DNA from: Sepiola atlantica
Taxonomy: Eukaryota; Mollusca; Cephalopoda; Sepiida; Sepiolidae
Assembly: GCA_963556195.1 (NCBI GenBank)
Contig: OY744537.1
Span: 18,031,774-18,095,773, forward strand
DNA length: 64,000 nucleotides
Direction: 5' to 3'
Every line of letters begins with the position of its first letter. Within the stretch, counting starts at the first letter, position 1. Below, in pieces: positions 44,336 through 55,900 of the stretch. The notes beneath the pieces were generated by a model. It was given only the letters and a program-made list of their open reading frames with translations, was not told the DNA's origin and made no database searches. Both the position numbers and the translations under genes were made by a program.

Positions 44336-45029
44336 CCTCCTCTGAATTGGGCATTGAAAGATAATAGAAGTAATAGTATAGTTTCGGCTTCAGACAGACA
44401 GATACTAAATCTCCATTATTTTTTTTTTACTCGCTAGGAGTTCTCACACAAATCATTAACAGTGCTCGTTCACTGACAACACAGGTGGTGTTCCCTGGTG
44501 TCTGAGTGGCAACAAATCTCCAGAATTCTAGTATTCCCCGCTTCTTTCAATCACTGTTATGCATCACTTTATGTTCTCGCAACAGCAGTTTACCATCGAA
44601 TTCTCGCTGATAATGGCCGTTGGCTTTCTATAGGATTCGAACGACAATAAGCCTCCTCAGGATTCCAGTACTCTTTATGCTCTTTTAGTGGAGGTCTGGA
44701 TAGTGCTTCTGAGGCTTTCCATCCTCGTCAAACCACAAGAACCATTTTGTGTGGTACCAATCGATGTGGTATGGCTGGGACGACTAAAACTACTATATTA
44801 CAGGTTTTTCCCCTTCTGGTTGATTATTATCATATTCGGTCTTCTTGCTTGGATAAATTTGTCTGTTTGTATTTCCATGTCCCAGGATTTTATGTCTTTC
44901 ATTTTTTAATTTTCCAATACTGGCTTTGGTTTGTGCACCCTTTTTTTTAAAGATGGGATCGCCCGATCAGTGAAAATGCAATGCAAATAAAGTAATTTAA
45001 AAAATTTCATCTGATGTCATTGTTGACAA
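44336..45029. other. No gene recognised
   Basis: Frames at 44688-44909 show hydrophobic stretches only; no domain named. Confidence 0.4.
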
Positions 45030-45420
45030 CAATTACTTTCTTAGCCTCCTTCGGGCTAGGATCAAAGTGTAGCATTGTGCCTAATTTGTTTTACTTGCAA
45101 ACATTTTATATTTTCTGCAAATAAATAATTCAAAGTGTAGTATCTGTTCTGTCCAAAGATGGTACAATAATATTGTAATGTTTGTGTTCGTGCCAGACGT
45201 CCACAGAACGTAAATTTGTCATAAACTCCTACACGGGTTTTGGAGATAGACCCCCATAACGAGATATATTGTGAAACTACACTAACCAAGAGTACTTAAA
45301 TAAGTATGTTTAAGTGTGGACAAAAGTTTTACCATAATATTGTGGTGTTTGCATTTACGCTGCACATCCATAGAATGGAAATATGCCACAAATTTCTACA
45401 AGAATACAACTGTGGAATTT
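45030..45420 (+). repeat. U2-like fragments followed by a diverged direct duplication
   Basis: GGCTAGGATCAAAGTGTAG (45054) and TTCAAAGTGTAGTATCTGTT (45129) match U2 nucleotides 18-45. They are followed by two copies of a 90-bp segment (about 45150-45240 and 45318-45408) sharing ATAATATTGT, TCCA(C/T)AGAA and a TCATAAACTCCTACA/CACAAATTTCTACA stretch. Confidence 0.45.
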
Positions 45421-45458
45421 CTAGTTGTTCTTATTATTATATATAGTGTGTATATATT

Positions 45459-45574
45459 TCAGTCAGCACATTTAATAGTAACTTATTCAAGCATACAGAA
45501 GACAGTATATAGTCTATAACCATATACTGTCTTCTGTATGCTTGAATGAGTTACTATTAAATTGTCTGCAACTG
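45459..45574. repeat. Short inverted repeat, about 50-bp arms
   Basis: TTTAATAGTAACTTATTCAA and GCATACAGAAGACAGTATAT are inverted as ATATACTGTCTTCTGTATGC and TTGAATGAGTTACTATTAAA around an 11-bp spacer. The outer ends TCAGTCAGCACA and TGTCTGCAACTGA also pair with one gap. Confidence 0.85.
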
Positions 45575-45929
45575 ATTTATTTTGCTTAACATTCCGATCA
45601 CATGTCTAGTCTATTTCACGAATTTCCTTAGAAATTGTTCTTTTTGAGAATATTTTGGTTGTAAATTATTATTATGTTATTATTTTTTTTATTTAGACAA
45701 AGATTTTGACAATTTACTTTAAATAAAATAGTAAATACATTCAATGCATCCCAACTGAAAAATATTTAAATTTTGATTAAATTTTCACCTGGCTAAATTT
45801 ATAATCCAGGAAAATAATATAAAGATAAATAAAGGTTAAATAATAAAAATAAAAACAAATCTTTATACGTACTTCTACACACACCAGTACTTTAATCTAT
45901 TTCAAATATAGCTGCAGGTCCTTATTTAT
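45575..45929. other. Nothing recognised
   Basis: AT-rich. Confidence 0.5.
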
Positions 45930-47350
45930 TTGCCTCCCCAGAAGAGGGTAGAGAGAGATGGGGGAAGAAGAAGAGAGAGATGGGAGAAGAAGAGGGTAAG
46001 GAGAGATGGGGGAAGAAGAGGGTAGAGAGAGATGGGGGAAGAAGAGGGTAGAGAGAGATGGGGGAAGAAGAGGGTAGAGAGAGATGGGGGAAGAAGAAGA
46101 GAGAGATGGGAGAAGAAGAGGGTAAGGAGAGATGGGGGAAGAAGAGGGTAGAGAGAGATGGGGGAAGAAGAAGAGAGAGATGGGAGAAGAAGAGGGTAAG
46201 GAGAGATGGGGGAAGAAGAGGTTAGAGAGAGATGGGGGAAGAAGAGGGTAGAGAGAGATGGGGGAAGAAGAGGGTAGAGAGAGATGGGGGAAGAAGAAGA
46301 GAGAGATGGGAGAAGAAGAGGGTAAGGAGAGATGGGGGAAGAAGAGGGTAGAGAGAGATGGGGGAAGAAGAAGAGAGAGATGGGAGAAGAAGAGGGTAAG
46401 GAGAGATGGGGGAAGAAGAGGGTAGAGAGAGATGGGGGAAGAAGAGGGTAGAGAGAGATGGGGGAAGAAGAGGGTAGAGAGAGATGGGGGAAGAAGAAGA
46501 GAGAGATGGGAGAAGAAGAGGGTAAGGAGAGATGGGGGAAGAAGAAGAGAGAGATGGGAGAAGAAGAGGGTAAGGAGAGATGGGGGAAGAAGAGGGTAGA
46601 GAGAGATGGGGGAAGAAGAGGGTAGAGAGAGATGGGGGAAGAAGAGGGTAGAGAGAGATGGGGGAAGAAGAAGAGAGAGATGGGAGAAGAAGAGGGTAAG
46701 GAGAGATGGGGGAAGAAGAAGAGAGAGATGGGAGAAGAAGAGGGTAAGGAGAGATGGGGGAAGAAGAGGGTAGAGAGAGATGGGGGAAGAAGAGGGTAGA
46801 GAGAGATGGGGGAAGAAGAGGGTAGAGAGAGATGGGGGAAGAAGAGGGTAGAGAGAGATGGGGGAAGAAGAAGAGAGAGATGGGAGAAGAAGAGGGTAGA
46901 GAGAGATGGGGGAAGAAGAAGAGAGAGATGGGAGAAGAAGAGGGTAAGGAGAGATGGGGGAAGAAGAGGGTAGAGAGAGATGGGGGAAGAAGAGGGTAGA
47001 GAGAGATGGGGGAAGAAGAGGGTAGAGAGAGATGGGGGAAGAAGAAGAGAGAGATGGGAGAAGAAGAGGGTAAGGAGAGATGGGGGAAGAAGAGGGTAGA
47101 GAGAGATGGGGGAAGAAGAGGGTAGAGAGAGATGGGGGAAGAAGAAGGTAGAGAGAGATGGGGGAAGAAGAGGGTAGAGAGAGATGGGGGAAGAAGAGGG
47201 TAGAGAGAGATGGGGGAAGAAGAGGGTAGAGAGAGATGGGGAAGAAGAGGAGAGAGACATAGGGGAAGGAGAAAAGAGAGATATAGGGGAAGGAGAAGAG
47301 AGAGATATAGGGGAAGGAGAAGAGAGAAAGAGAGATTAGGAAGAAGAGAA
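45930..47350. repeat. 26-bp purine minisatellite, more than 50 units
   Basis: The main unit is GAGAGAGATGGGGGAAGAAG plus AGGGTA (26 bp), alternating with a 21-bp variant lacking AGGGTA and a GGGAGAAG variant ending GGTAAG. Blocks of these variants recur, so higher-order duplication is present. Minus-strand frames of 444 and 501 codons are artefacts. Confidence 0.95.
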
Positions 47351-47424
47351 ATCTTTTAACTTTGTAATTCCTTGTAAAATCATGATTCTCAACAAATATC
47401 AAAGTTTAAGAAATCACATATTTA

Positions 47425-47545
47425 ATAATATATATATAACAAATACGGACTAAACGGCTAACAGGCGATCTAATTTGTAATTCAAATTCAACGTCAATTT
47501 TATTCTGATGAAGCCTTTTGATAAATAAAGACGAAATATAAGGCA
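47425..47545 (+). mobile_element. Penelope-end-like fragment with CTGATGA...GAAA motif
   Basis: It begins with the repeat shared with 33.93 kb. CTGATGA (47505-47511) is followed by GCCTTT, a loop, AAAGAC and GAAA (47533-47536). Stem II has one mismatch relative to GTCTTT/AAAGAC in the 34-kb family. Confidence 0.45.
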
Positions 47546-48154
47546 CGCACGTGACTTTGATATGATTTGATTGTTGCGGTTATTCACTTTTCTCATTAAT
47601 TTCTCAAAATTTTGTAGAATTTAATCGAAATTATTTTCTTCATACGAGGTAATATATTTTGTCTAGCAAAGTTCAGTAAATATAGAGGCAATCACAGTTA
47701 TTAAATCGATCATTTCCTATTTTCTATGCTCATAAATGATGGCAAAGAGAAAAGAATATCCGTGGCCGATACCTAACGACTGTGTATTGCCTGCAGGCAT
47801 CAGAAAATGACTTTAAATTTAAATAGCTGTATGCTGCGTTTGCAATGCAAGGACAAAGAAAATCACAATTTCAAATTTAGCATTGACCAATCATTTCAAA
47901 TTTCCTCTCATTACTTACATCTGTCATGAATGGCTAGAGGAAAAGATGGAGGACGTTAAAAATTGCGTTCACAAATGGACAATGTGCTCATCGCAATATT
48001 CTAATGAAAGAATAAATCTTTGAAAACTAACATGCATACACACAAAAGTACAGGGTGTGTAAGATATTTGAGGACATACGTTATCTTTTTATCTTTACTA
48101 TAACAGACATATTATATTTCTGAATTTTTGAGCTGAGGATTGATAATTTGTATA
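47546..48154. other. Nothing recognised
   Basis: AT-rich; no supported feature. Confidence 0.5.
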
Positions 48155-48598
48155 ATTTTGGTTATTTTGACTACATTTCTCATCATCACAACGTTTTGGC
48201 TGCTGTAACCTCCGGCCTTCTTTAAGTGTATCTTATAGAACTCAGGAATATTTCTGTCGAACTCGGGAATCTGGACGGAATTTCGAACGGAACCCTTTAT
48301 TTAATTCACGGGGGTAGCATGTTCTTGTCCAGTCAGCCATGACTGGGAGAAGTCTTCAGTAATTCGCAATTCTTTGTATCGCCCACACCAAGGATTGAAC
48401 CTTCAACCTTCAGATGACTATCACTTAGAACTGAATTTAACTTAGTACTATATCCACTATATCCGAGTTTGACAGAAATATTCCAGAGTTCGAAGAGATA
48501 CATCTGAAGAAGGCTGAAGGTTACAACGGCCGAAACGTTGTGATGATAACACTCAAGATGAGAAATGTAGTCCGAATAACCAGAATTATACAAACAGG
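48155..48598 (-). mobile_element. Fold-back element, copy C, with tRNA-like core
   Basis: The whole layout of copy A is repeated: arms with CATTTCTCATCATCACAACG and its inverse, the GGACGGAATTTCGAACGGAA block, the box B GGTTCAATCC (minus, 48392-48401) and a decayed box A at about 48458. The right arm retains an intact CTGAAGA (48504-48510), a stem GGCTG/CGGCC and GAAACGTTGTG (48532-48542). Confidence 0.7.
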
Positions 48599-48794
48599 AA
48601 TGTTATTTGACTTCATATTTTCTATATTACAGAATTATCAATGGCAACCCACGTGCTTACACAACTAAGACGCACACAGTTATCTTTTCACTCATCTTTT
48701 CAATGAATGTAATTGCAAGTTTTATTCTAAATGTCCCAATTTTTATTTCATAGTTTAGTTACAAAACTGTTTCCAAACATATTGTTATGGTATT
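48599..48794. other. Nothing recognised
   Basis: AT-rich. Confidence 0.4.
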
Positions 48795-49113
48795 AATTAG
48801 TAGTTAATATTAGAAGTTAATATTAGTAGTTAATATTAGTAGTTAATATCAGTAGTTAATATTAGTAGTTAATATTACTAGTTAATATCAGTAGTTAATA
48901 TTACTAGTTAATATCAGTAGTTAATATCAGTAGTTAATATCAGTAGTTAATATCAGTAGTTAATATCAGTAGTTAATATCAGTAGTTAATATTAGTAGTT
49001 AATATCAGTAGTTAATATTAGTAGTTAATATTAGTAGTTAATATCAGTAGTTAATATCAGTAGTTAATATCAGTAGTTAATATCAGTAGTTAATATTAGT
49101 AGTATTATATACA
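48795..49113. repeat. 13-bp tandem repeat, about 24 units
   Basis: The unit is TAGTAGTTAATAT with T/C variation at one end (ATTAG or ATCAG). Variants are clustered. Confidence 0.95.
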
Positions 49114-49950
49114 GAGTGCTTAAGGTATTTGATAACATATGTTCTTTTTACTCTAGCGAGAATATTACTTAGGAAGGTAGAAAGTAAACGTTAGGTTTTC
49201 TTTTGGAAACCTCGTAACTCTCGCTTCCCTTATTTTGTCCTTTAGTCCTCACATTTCATGAGCGATGTTTCTAACAAAGGGGGAAGAATTGCTGTTTTCT
49301 AGGTTGGAATCTATCTATCTAGCACTTATCGTTGGATATTTTTGACCTTGAAGTAGTATTTTTTTTTTTTTAGCTCAAGTGGCTTAATGTCTTGTCTGGA
49401 GCGATTTCCATAAAAAATACATTTTATCACTTCATTTTATTCTATATTTCAGAATTATCAATTACAGTACCTATAATTACACAACGAACGAAGAGGCACA
49501 CAGTTACCATGACTATAAAAGCTGAATATAGCAATTTAGAAATAGAAACACTTATAAAGTTTGCTTGATCTTTTGTTTACAAAGTTCGCAAAGAGATAAA
49601 GATTTATGTTGGAAAGGTATTACCATTATCAAAACGTAAGGAGACATTCTAGACACAGTAATAGCAATTCCAACGCCTAAATTTATTCGGCAAGTACAGC
49701 ACACCGTTGGTGGTAATCCTAGAAAATCCATGAGGTAAACTGCAAAAATACACTGTGTGTTAGAAGGAACAATCTGGAATGTTGTTAATAAGGACATCAG
49801 ATACAAGTGATGAGTAAAGGTCATTTTACATTAAAATGTACAGGAATATCGCTTAGTAAGACTCCTAAACAAATGTAAAAAATTTCATGATCACATGACC
49901 CATACCGTTTGGCTTCCTAGCTACCCAGAACTCAATCCTTTTTTTTTTTT
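49114..49950. other. No gene recognised
   Basis: AT-rich; a frame at 49552-49824 on minus has no identifiable domain. Confidence 0.4.
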
Positions 49951-50078
49951 CCTTTTGGCTAAGATCAAAGTGTAGTATCTGTTCCGATGGATACTGCACC
50001 CCATAGACTGGTATTGTCTTGGCCTTCCGGGCTTGATATACGCCGGTCTATGGGTCTGTCCTGTGCATGTTGTGCCAC
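49951..50078 (+). mobile_element. U2-headed SINE, copy 5 (3' truncated)
   Basis: After a T-run, CCTTTTGGCTAAGATCAAAG and GTGTAGTATCTGTTC reproduce U2 from nucleotide 13 to 46. They are followed by CGATGGATACTGCACC, CCATAGACTGGTATTG and GTCTATGGGTCTGTCCTGTG of the SINE body. The remainder of the body is missing. Confidence 0.85.
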
Positions 50079-50254
50079 ACAGAAGTAGAGAGTGTGAGCC
50101 ACCTGACATCCAGTTGTAAGGGGGATGGCTAATATACAATGCGACACAGTGGAGTGTGTAAATATATCCACTGGACCATCTGTAAAAAATTGAATATTCA
50201 GTGTAGCAGCAAGTCCTGAGAACATACACCTGAAAGAACAGTTGGAAATAAGTC

Positions 50255-50645
50255 ATACACCATCCACTATGACTATGTAATTCCTACAACTACATACCTA
50301 GAAAACGGAGCTGTTAAACCTGACAGTGATATGGGACAAAAAGAAAAAAGTAGCAATGCTAGTTGAAGTCGGTGTTCCTAATGATGCTGGCTTAAACTGA
50401 GCTGAGAGGGACAAGATAACAAAATACTAAGGTTTTATGTACGACATGAAAAGAAACTGGAATCTTAGGAGGATCTTCATCATTTCAGTAATTATAGGAG
50501 CGACCGGACTCATGAAAAAAAATTTCAAAATCTACCTGGCAAATATACCAGGTGAACCAAGTGCAACAGAGATACAAACAATTTCACTTAAAGGGACAGT
50601 TAGAATTTTTAAAAGATCCTTTGGTTGGAGTGTCTGAAATAGCGG
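50255..50645 (+). pseudogene. LINE polyprotein C-terminal relic
   Basis: From 50334 the frame reads DKKKKVAMLVEVGVPNDAGL, a stop, AERDKITKY, a stop, then after a shift MKRNWNLRRIFIISVIIGAT and KNFKIYLANIPG. This follows the conserved region C-terminal to LINE reverse transcriptases: KxxxxxLIDVAIPxD, ExxKIxKYxDL, VVPVVIGALG and L.KY...IPG. Two stops interrupt it. The related relic at 63.5 kb contains the next block (AEILRKI). Confidence 0.6.
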
Positions 50646-51734
50646 TAGGACGCCCCATCCCCAGCAAAAACAAAAAGAAAATTGAAAAAAAAAAGGAGAA
50701 ACCATATATATCTATATTTGATATACATACATACCTTTGATTATATATATATATTCCCGTTTCACTTGTACACTGGAAACAACACTGAAGTGTTATTACT
50801 ACCAAACAGTCATATTGAAGAAAACATGGTGGAAAAGGCGTTCAAATTCTTAATAAAATTCAATATTATCAACATCTGTATGCAGAAATATTGAACAAAA
50901 ATATTGAATAAACATTTAATGACTATTTTTTTTTAGAATAGGAAATAATAAATCTCAGAAAAGTATTTGTTTATCTTTAGCATGGAATATTTTCAAATGA
51001 AAAAAAAAGTGGGAACAGAAATGTCATCTAATATCATAAGAATTGTGTTTGTTTCATTGAATTCAAAATTGCAATAGCCAGAGGCCAATGCAGATATTTT
51101 CTAAAGAAATTGGTACATGAAAGGAATTTCAACAAATGATACAGACTACAGTAACTGTGGAACAAAAATTCAATAAAATATTTTAGAGTTTACAGTGGGG
51201 GTTCACTTACTATATAAATTTAACAGTAAATGATCACCCACTTCCTGAACAGAAAGCGTTATTATTCACCAAGTTCTGGAAGACATAACGTAGGACAGAA
51301 CAGGTAATTATTTTTTTGTATTTCCCAAAATAGTCTCCAAAATATATTTTAGTTTTTTTTCTTTTGTATTGTCATTTCGGATGTGTTGGAGGTTAATAAA
51401 GGGCATGTTTTCTTAAGTGTCCAACTTTTTCTTTGCTTAAAAATACAGGAGTTGGGGGAGGTTCGTTGAAAGATACAGGGAAACGCCCCTCTCTGCCCTC
51501 CTATAAAAACAAAAAGAACTATGCCCTTCATTAATCATAATACTAACCTTAAGTATGGGATGGCAATGCAAAATGGTTACCCTGTCTGTCCTAAGCAATG
51601 TAGTCAAGAACTGGGTGATCATTTTACATTAAATATATATATATACTAAAGTGGACCCATACTCTAAAGTCTAAAATATTTTTTATATAATTTTGTCCAG
51701 CTATTTCCAGGGTGTTGATGTATAATCACATGAA
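50646..51734. other. No gene recognised
   Basis: AT-rich; possibly LINE 3' flank at the start. Nothing definable. Confidence 0.4.
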
Positions 51735-52237
51735 AAAAAAATCTTAATTTTATTTTTCCGTTAACAATGTTGAGGTAAAAAAATACCAAAATTTCATTCA
51801 AATATCTTACCGCTTTTAAATATCATTTCAAAGTAAATTGTACCATACGTAAAAAAAAGAAAATTTTTTTTGCGGAAAAAAAAGCATATCAAAAGAGTGC
51901 ACAGTTAATTTACTTCAAGATTTTAACCTATTTCCAATTTCTTTATTTCTTTATTTTTTATTTTTTATTTTGCTGTTTAGGTATAAAAAAATCTTAATTT
52001 TATTTTTCCGTTGGCAATGTTGAGGTAAAAAAATACCAAAATTTCATTCAAATATCTTACCGCTTTTAAATATCATTTCAAAGTAAATTGTACCATACGT
52101 AAAAAAAAGAAAAAATTTTTTTCGGAAAAAAAAGCATATCAAAAGAGTGCACAGTTAATTTACTTCAAGATTTTAACCTATTTCCAATTTCTTTATTTTT
52201 TTAATTTTTAATTTTTTTATTTTGCTGTTTAGGTATA
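51735..52237. repeat. Tandem duplication, 250-bp period, two copies
   Basis: ATCTTAATTTTATTTTTCCG starts at 51741 and 51991. Both copies end TTTTGCTGTTTAGGTATAA. They differ mainly in homopolymer lengths and TTAACAATG/TTGGCAATG. Confidence 0.95.
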
Positions 52238-53088
52238 ACAAATGCCCACATAAAAGGGTTAAAGAATCAGAACAGAACGAAGATTCAAAGTTGTATTCTT
52301 ATGAAATCTTTCATCATAGTAATTTAAGGCGTTAACTGTTGAAAATGAACCGCAGAAGTTTGATTTCGACAGTTAACTTCTTAAATAAAGAGAGCGATTG
52401 AGTCACAAAGTTGACTACCTCCTTATTGAAACAGTGGCATAATTCAATATGTGGAGTAATAAATAATCATCGCACAAAAGAATGAATGGCGTCTTTAGAA
52501 AGAAAAAAATACTAAATAAAAAAAACGAAACCGAAATGGAAACCAAGGTATGAAGAAAAAAAAAAGTACTCGATAGTGAAACTAAAATTTTCATACCACC
52601 CAATTTTAATACATACATAGACTCATACCGTATTTATTAGCAATATAGTTAAATAAGATAAATATTTATTAGATATTAGCTATATCTACCCAGTGTTGCT
52701 TGGGATGCAATGTAGTCTTTTAAATTGTATTTGTTTGCCCATTTTCAAAACTTATACAGAAAAAGAAATAAAATTTTAGTTGTAAAAGAGACAACTCTCT
52801 ATATTCTGTATTAAAAAAAAAGAGTTATTTCCCTTTGCTGATTTAGATTTTTCTGCGATTAGTTAAAAAATATTTCATAATATACATTGTCTGGGCCGGA
52901 CTAAGTAATTTAAGAAATAAATTGTAGAAAAGTGTGTTATTATGTTGCCAATAACACGGCACAAATGAAAATTAGCTAGTCAGAAACAAACTTTGATTTG
53001 TCAGCTTAAAGGTTATTATGGCATGACTTCTGACAAGATAACTTTCTAGAGATAAAGAAGATAGAATAGATAACTATCTCTATTTATA
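52238..53088. other. Nothing recognised
   Basis: AT-rich. Confidence 0.5.
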
Positions 53089-53715
53089 TATAAAGTTAGG
53101 TATGTGCATATGTTTATATATTTCTATGTATAGGATTCACTTCCAAACTAATCAACCGATTATTATGAATTTTGGAACACAGCTGCTAGGTGTAAGGGGT
53201 AGTAATGTGGGTTATATTTAGTTTGTTAGTTTTATGCGATAGGACGCAAAGAGAGGGTGCAAGCCATTTGTGAAAATTCAGATACCTTGGATTTTTTGTG
53301 AAATTTTAGCAGCAGGTATTAGATGTCACTCAATAAATAATCTCCAAATTTCAGTTTCTTTGAAGTATTTTAAATGGTTTTTAGGAGGGATAATATGGGC
53401 ACATGAATTTGAAAATTCAATTATTCGGATTTGCATTAGATTCGATCCATAGTCATTATACACCCATTAAGCAAGATGCCATGAATTTCAATTTCTTCTT
53501 AAGACTCCTTAAGCCTTAAATCTTATACATTTAACAGAATCAAAATCATGTAATGGATTTTGATAAAAATTAGAATCAGGATTCTAGACATAAGTATTAG
53601 TATCATTATATCTTCATTTTAACCTTGTAAGGGGGGGGGGAAGACATAAAAGTGGTGCAAAATTATTCTGTACAGGGAATTAATTTTACCTGTTCTGGGA
53701 CAGGCATTCTTCTAG
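53089..53715. repeat. Dispersed repeat, copy 2, uninterrupted
   Basis: Collinear with 27050-27770 without the LINE insertion. It supplies the empty-site comparison for that insertion. Confidence 0.75.
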
Positions 53716-54404
53716 TTCACTATCAAATGTACATCGATTCAGCTACAAAAAAGACATAGTGAGATATAGATAGGTAGATCATCTAAAAGTGCAGATAAAA
53801 AAGAGTAAAAACAGAGATGAAATGTCTAAGCAAATTGAATGGCAAACATTAAAAAATAAAAAATTGAAGAAAAACTTGTAGAAAATCTAGAAAAACCTGT
53901 TCTGAAATCCTCCCGTTGTGGAGTTCAGTGTACTCAGATAAAAAAAAAAACCCAGCAAAAACAATAAAATCTTGCATAAACTATTATCTAAAGGAATACA
54001 AAGAAGAGAGACATGTTTCCACTAGAATACGTACATTTTTAGAAGCGAAGAAAGTGTTTATAGACAAAAGCAGTTTCACTCGGTTTAGGTCTGTCGCACT
54101 ACATACTCTTTCCAAATGAAATGGAATATTAGTTGCTTTGTTAGACAAACAGAATTAAAAACAGTATTTGAGATGTGTACAAGCAGCCATTTCAAATACC
54201 AACAGTTTATTGTTCTTATTTTAACCAACTAATGAATGCATCATGCAGTTTCTGTTTTATGGGATGAGAAATGTGTGGCAGTGACTTGGAGGGGAAAATA
54301 TGCATAATAGAATTTAACCTATTGTTTTGGGGGGAAATTACAACCTAAAACAATATATTTCAAAAAAATCTTCTTTTCTTTTTAAATAAAGCTACTCAAG
54401 AAAG
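53716..54404. other. Nothing recognised
   Basis: AT-rich; frames are uninformative. Confidence 0.5.
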
Positions 54405-55120
54405 TTGATTATCTATGTCTGTCTGTAGCTTATGGACATCCAAAATGATGGACACAAAAAGCTCAAGTTTGTTAGGAATGATCTTTTCTAATCCCATAAC
54501 TTCAGTTGTGTAATCTCTATTTTCACACATTCTTTTACCATAATATGGTTTTGATTACTTTGAGGTCTGATCTTTTCAACTTATTAAAGGTTCCAAGTGT
54601 ATCTCATTATGAACCCTGCCTAATAACACTGAAAAAAATGTATGGAAGCACAGAGGCGTAAGAATAAGAGAAATAATAGTATGTGTAGTAGGCATGAAAG
54701 GTATATGTTTTTAGGCATGTGCTTAAAAGAAAAGTACTTTTTCTAGAAAAGCATTACTTATGTATATATTTGAATATAAAGAAGTGTGAAAGACTATGAA
54801 ATAAATGTCCACCCACCCCCCAAAAATCATTGTGATTATTTTCAAATATTTTTTAAGTCTGGTCTCTTGAACTTATTAAAAGTTCCAAGTGTGTTTCATT
54901 ATTATGAACCCGGAACGACTATTCAAACAAGTAAAGTCATGATACTTCACTTGAGTAATCTCTGAATAAAGTTGATTATGTCTGTCTACATGTGTCTGAA
55001 GCTTATGGACACCCAAAATGATGGACATAAAAAAATGAAGTTCATTAGGAATGATCTTTTCTAATCCATAACTTCAGCTGTGTAATCCCTATTTTCACAC
55101 ACTTTCTATCATATAAGTTT
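54405..55120. repeat. Direct duplication with an inserted element
   Basis: Segments of 54405-54615 (GCTTATGGACATCCAAAATG, GGAATGATCTTTTCTAATCC, AAAGGTTCCAAGTGTATCTC) recur within 54870-55115. Part of the shared order differs, so the two copies are rearranged or overlapping units. The 54620-54830 portion between them is an element also found at 56690-56880. Confidence 0.7.
54620..54832. repeat. Dispersed about 200-bp repeat (second copy at 56690-56880)
   Basis: Shared blocks are CCTGCCTAATAACACTGAA, AGAGGCGTAAGAA, TTTTTAGGCATGTGCT and GAAATAAATGTCCACC. The class is unknown. Confidence 0.7.
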
Positions 55121-55554
55121 TTTTTAGTCCGGTCTAATTTCTAAGTGTTTTGTATTGTTCTTTACCTGTCCTGAGACAGGTATTCAAGCTCGTAAGTACA
55201 TAAAATAAAATGTAAATGTTTAATCTATAAATTTAATAAATTCTGTTTGTGATGATAACTTTATTTTTCTGTATTTTGAAATAAAATTTGATATCTGCTT
55301 TTGGGGCCACAGATTGGTTTGATATATCGGATTATACAACATTCTTTTTAATTATTTAATTTAATGTCAAAACAATACTTATTGTAAATAATTAATTGAA
55401 TACAAGTTGTTATTTTTACCGGGGTGGGAGTGCAATTATGATTTCATAGTTTGAATTAGTATTCATTTGACCAACCATACAGGCCCTTACTGCCACTAAG
55501 ATTCTCTTCAAATCATCAAGGATTTTAAATACCATCGCTATATGATTTTATTTG
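55121..55554. other. Nothing recognised
   Basis: AT-rich. Confidence 0.5.
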
Positions 55555-55900
55555 TCAAAACGTTGGTGTATACAGACTCGGACTGATCTGGAGACTCCGG
55601 CTCCGGAGGGTTTTTTTTATTTTTTATCAGAGTTTTCTTCTCTAGATCAGTTGTCTTCGCAGACTGATGAGCCTTATCTATCCAAAACATTGTTTTCCAG
55701 GCACCAAGTAACTCGCCTTCTATCAGTAGTAGCAATTCAGTCAGGCTTACATCGAAACCACACAAGCAGGCAAGGAGCTGGACTTAGTTGTCAGAGGTTG
55801 TTTCAAACGTACAACGGCACTCGAACCATATATATAGACACTTATCGTCATTCTAGCGATGTGGAGAAAGGAGGTCGGCTGCATGGGTAACAACTTGCCT
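55555..55900 (+). repeat. Unclassified repeat with CTGATGAG motif
   Basis: The block is less AT-rich and contains ACTGATCTGGAGACTCCGG and, at 55651-55692, TGTCTTCGCAGACTGATGAG followed by CCTTATCTATCC and AAAACATTG. This resembles the CTGATGA-stem-GAAAC layout of the other elements, with GAAAC changed to AAAAC. The open frame of 112 codons across it has no recognisable domain. Confidence 0.35.

Noticed and set aside
45897..47402. Minus-strand frames of 444 and 501 codons, rich in Ser, Leu and Pro
   Set aside because: Two frames are open over the same pyrimidine-rich minisatellite; no start context, domain or non-repeat portion.
49951..50078. Functional U2 snRNA gene
   Set aside because: Similarity stops after about 35 nucleotides and continues as SINE body; the Sm site and 3' stem-loops of U2 are absent.
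55552..55890. 112-codon plus-strand frame
   Set aside because: It covers a repeat-like block with a CTGATGAG motif; composition does not suggest a protein and no domain is recognised.
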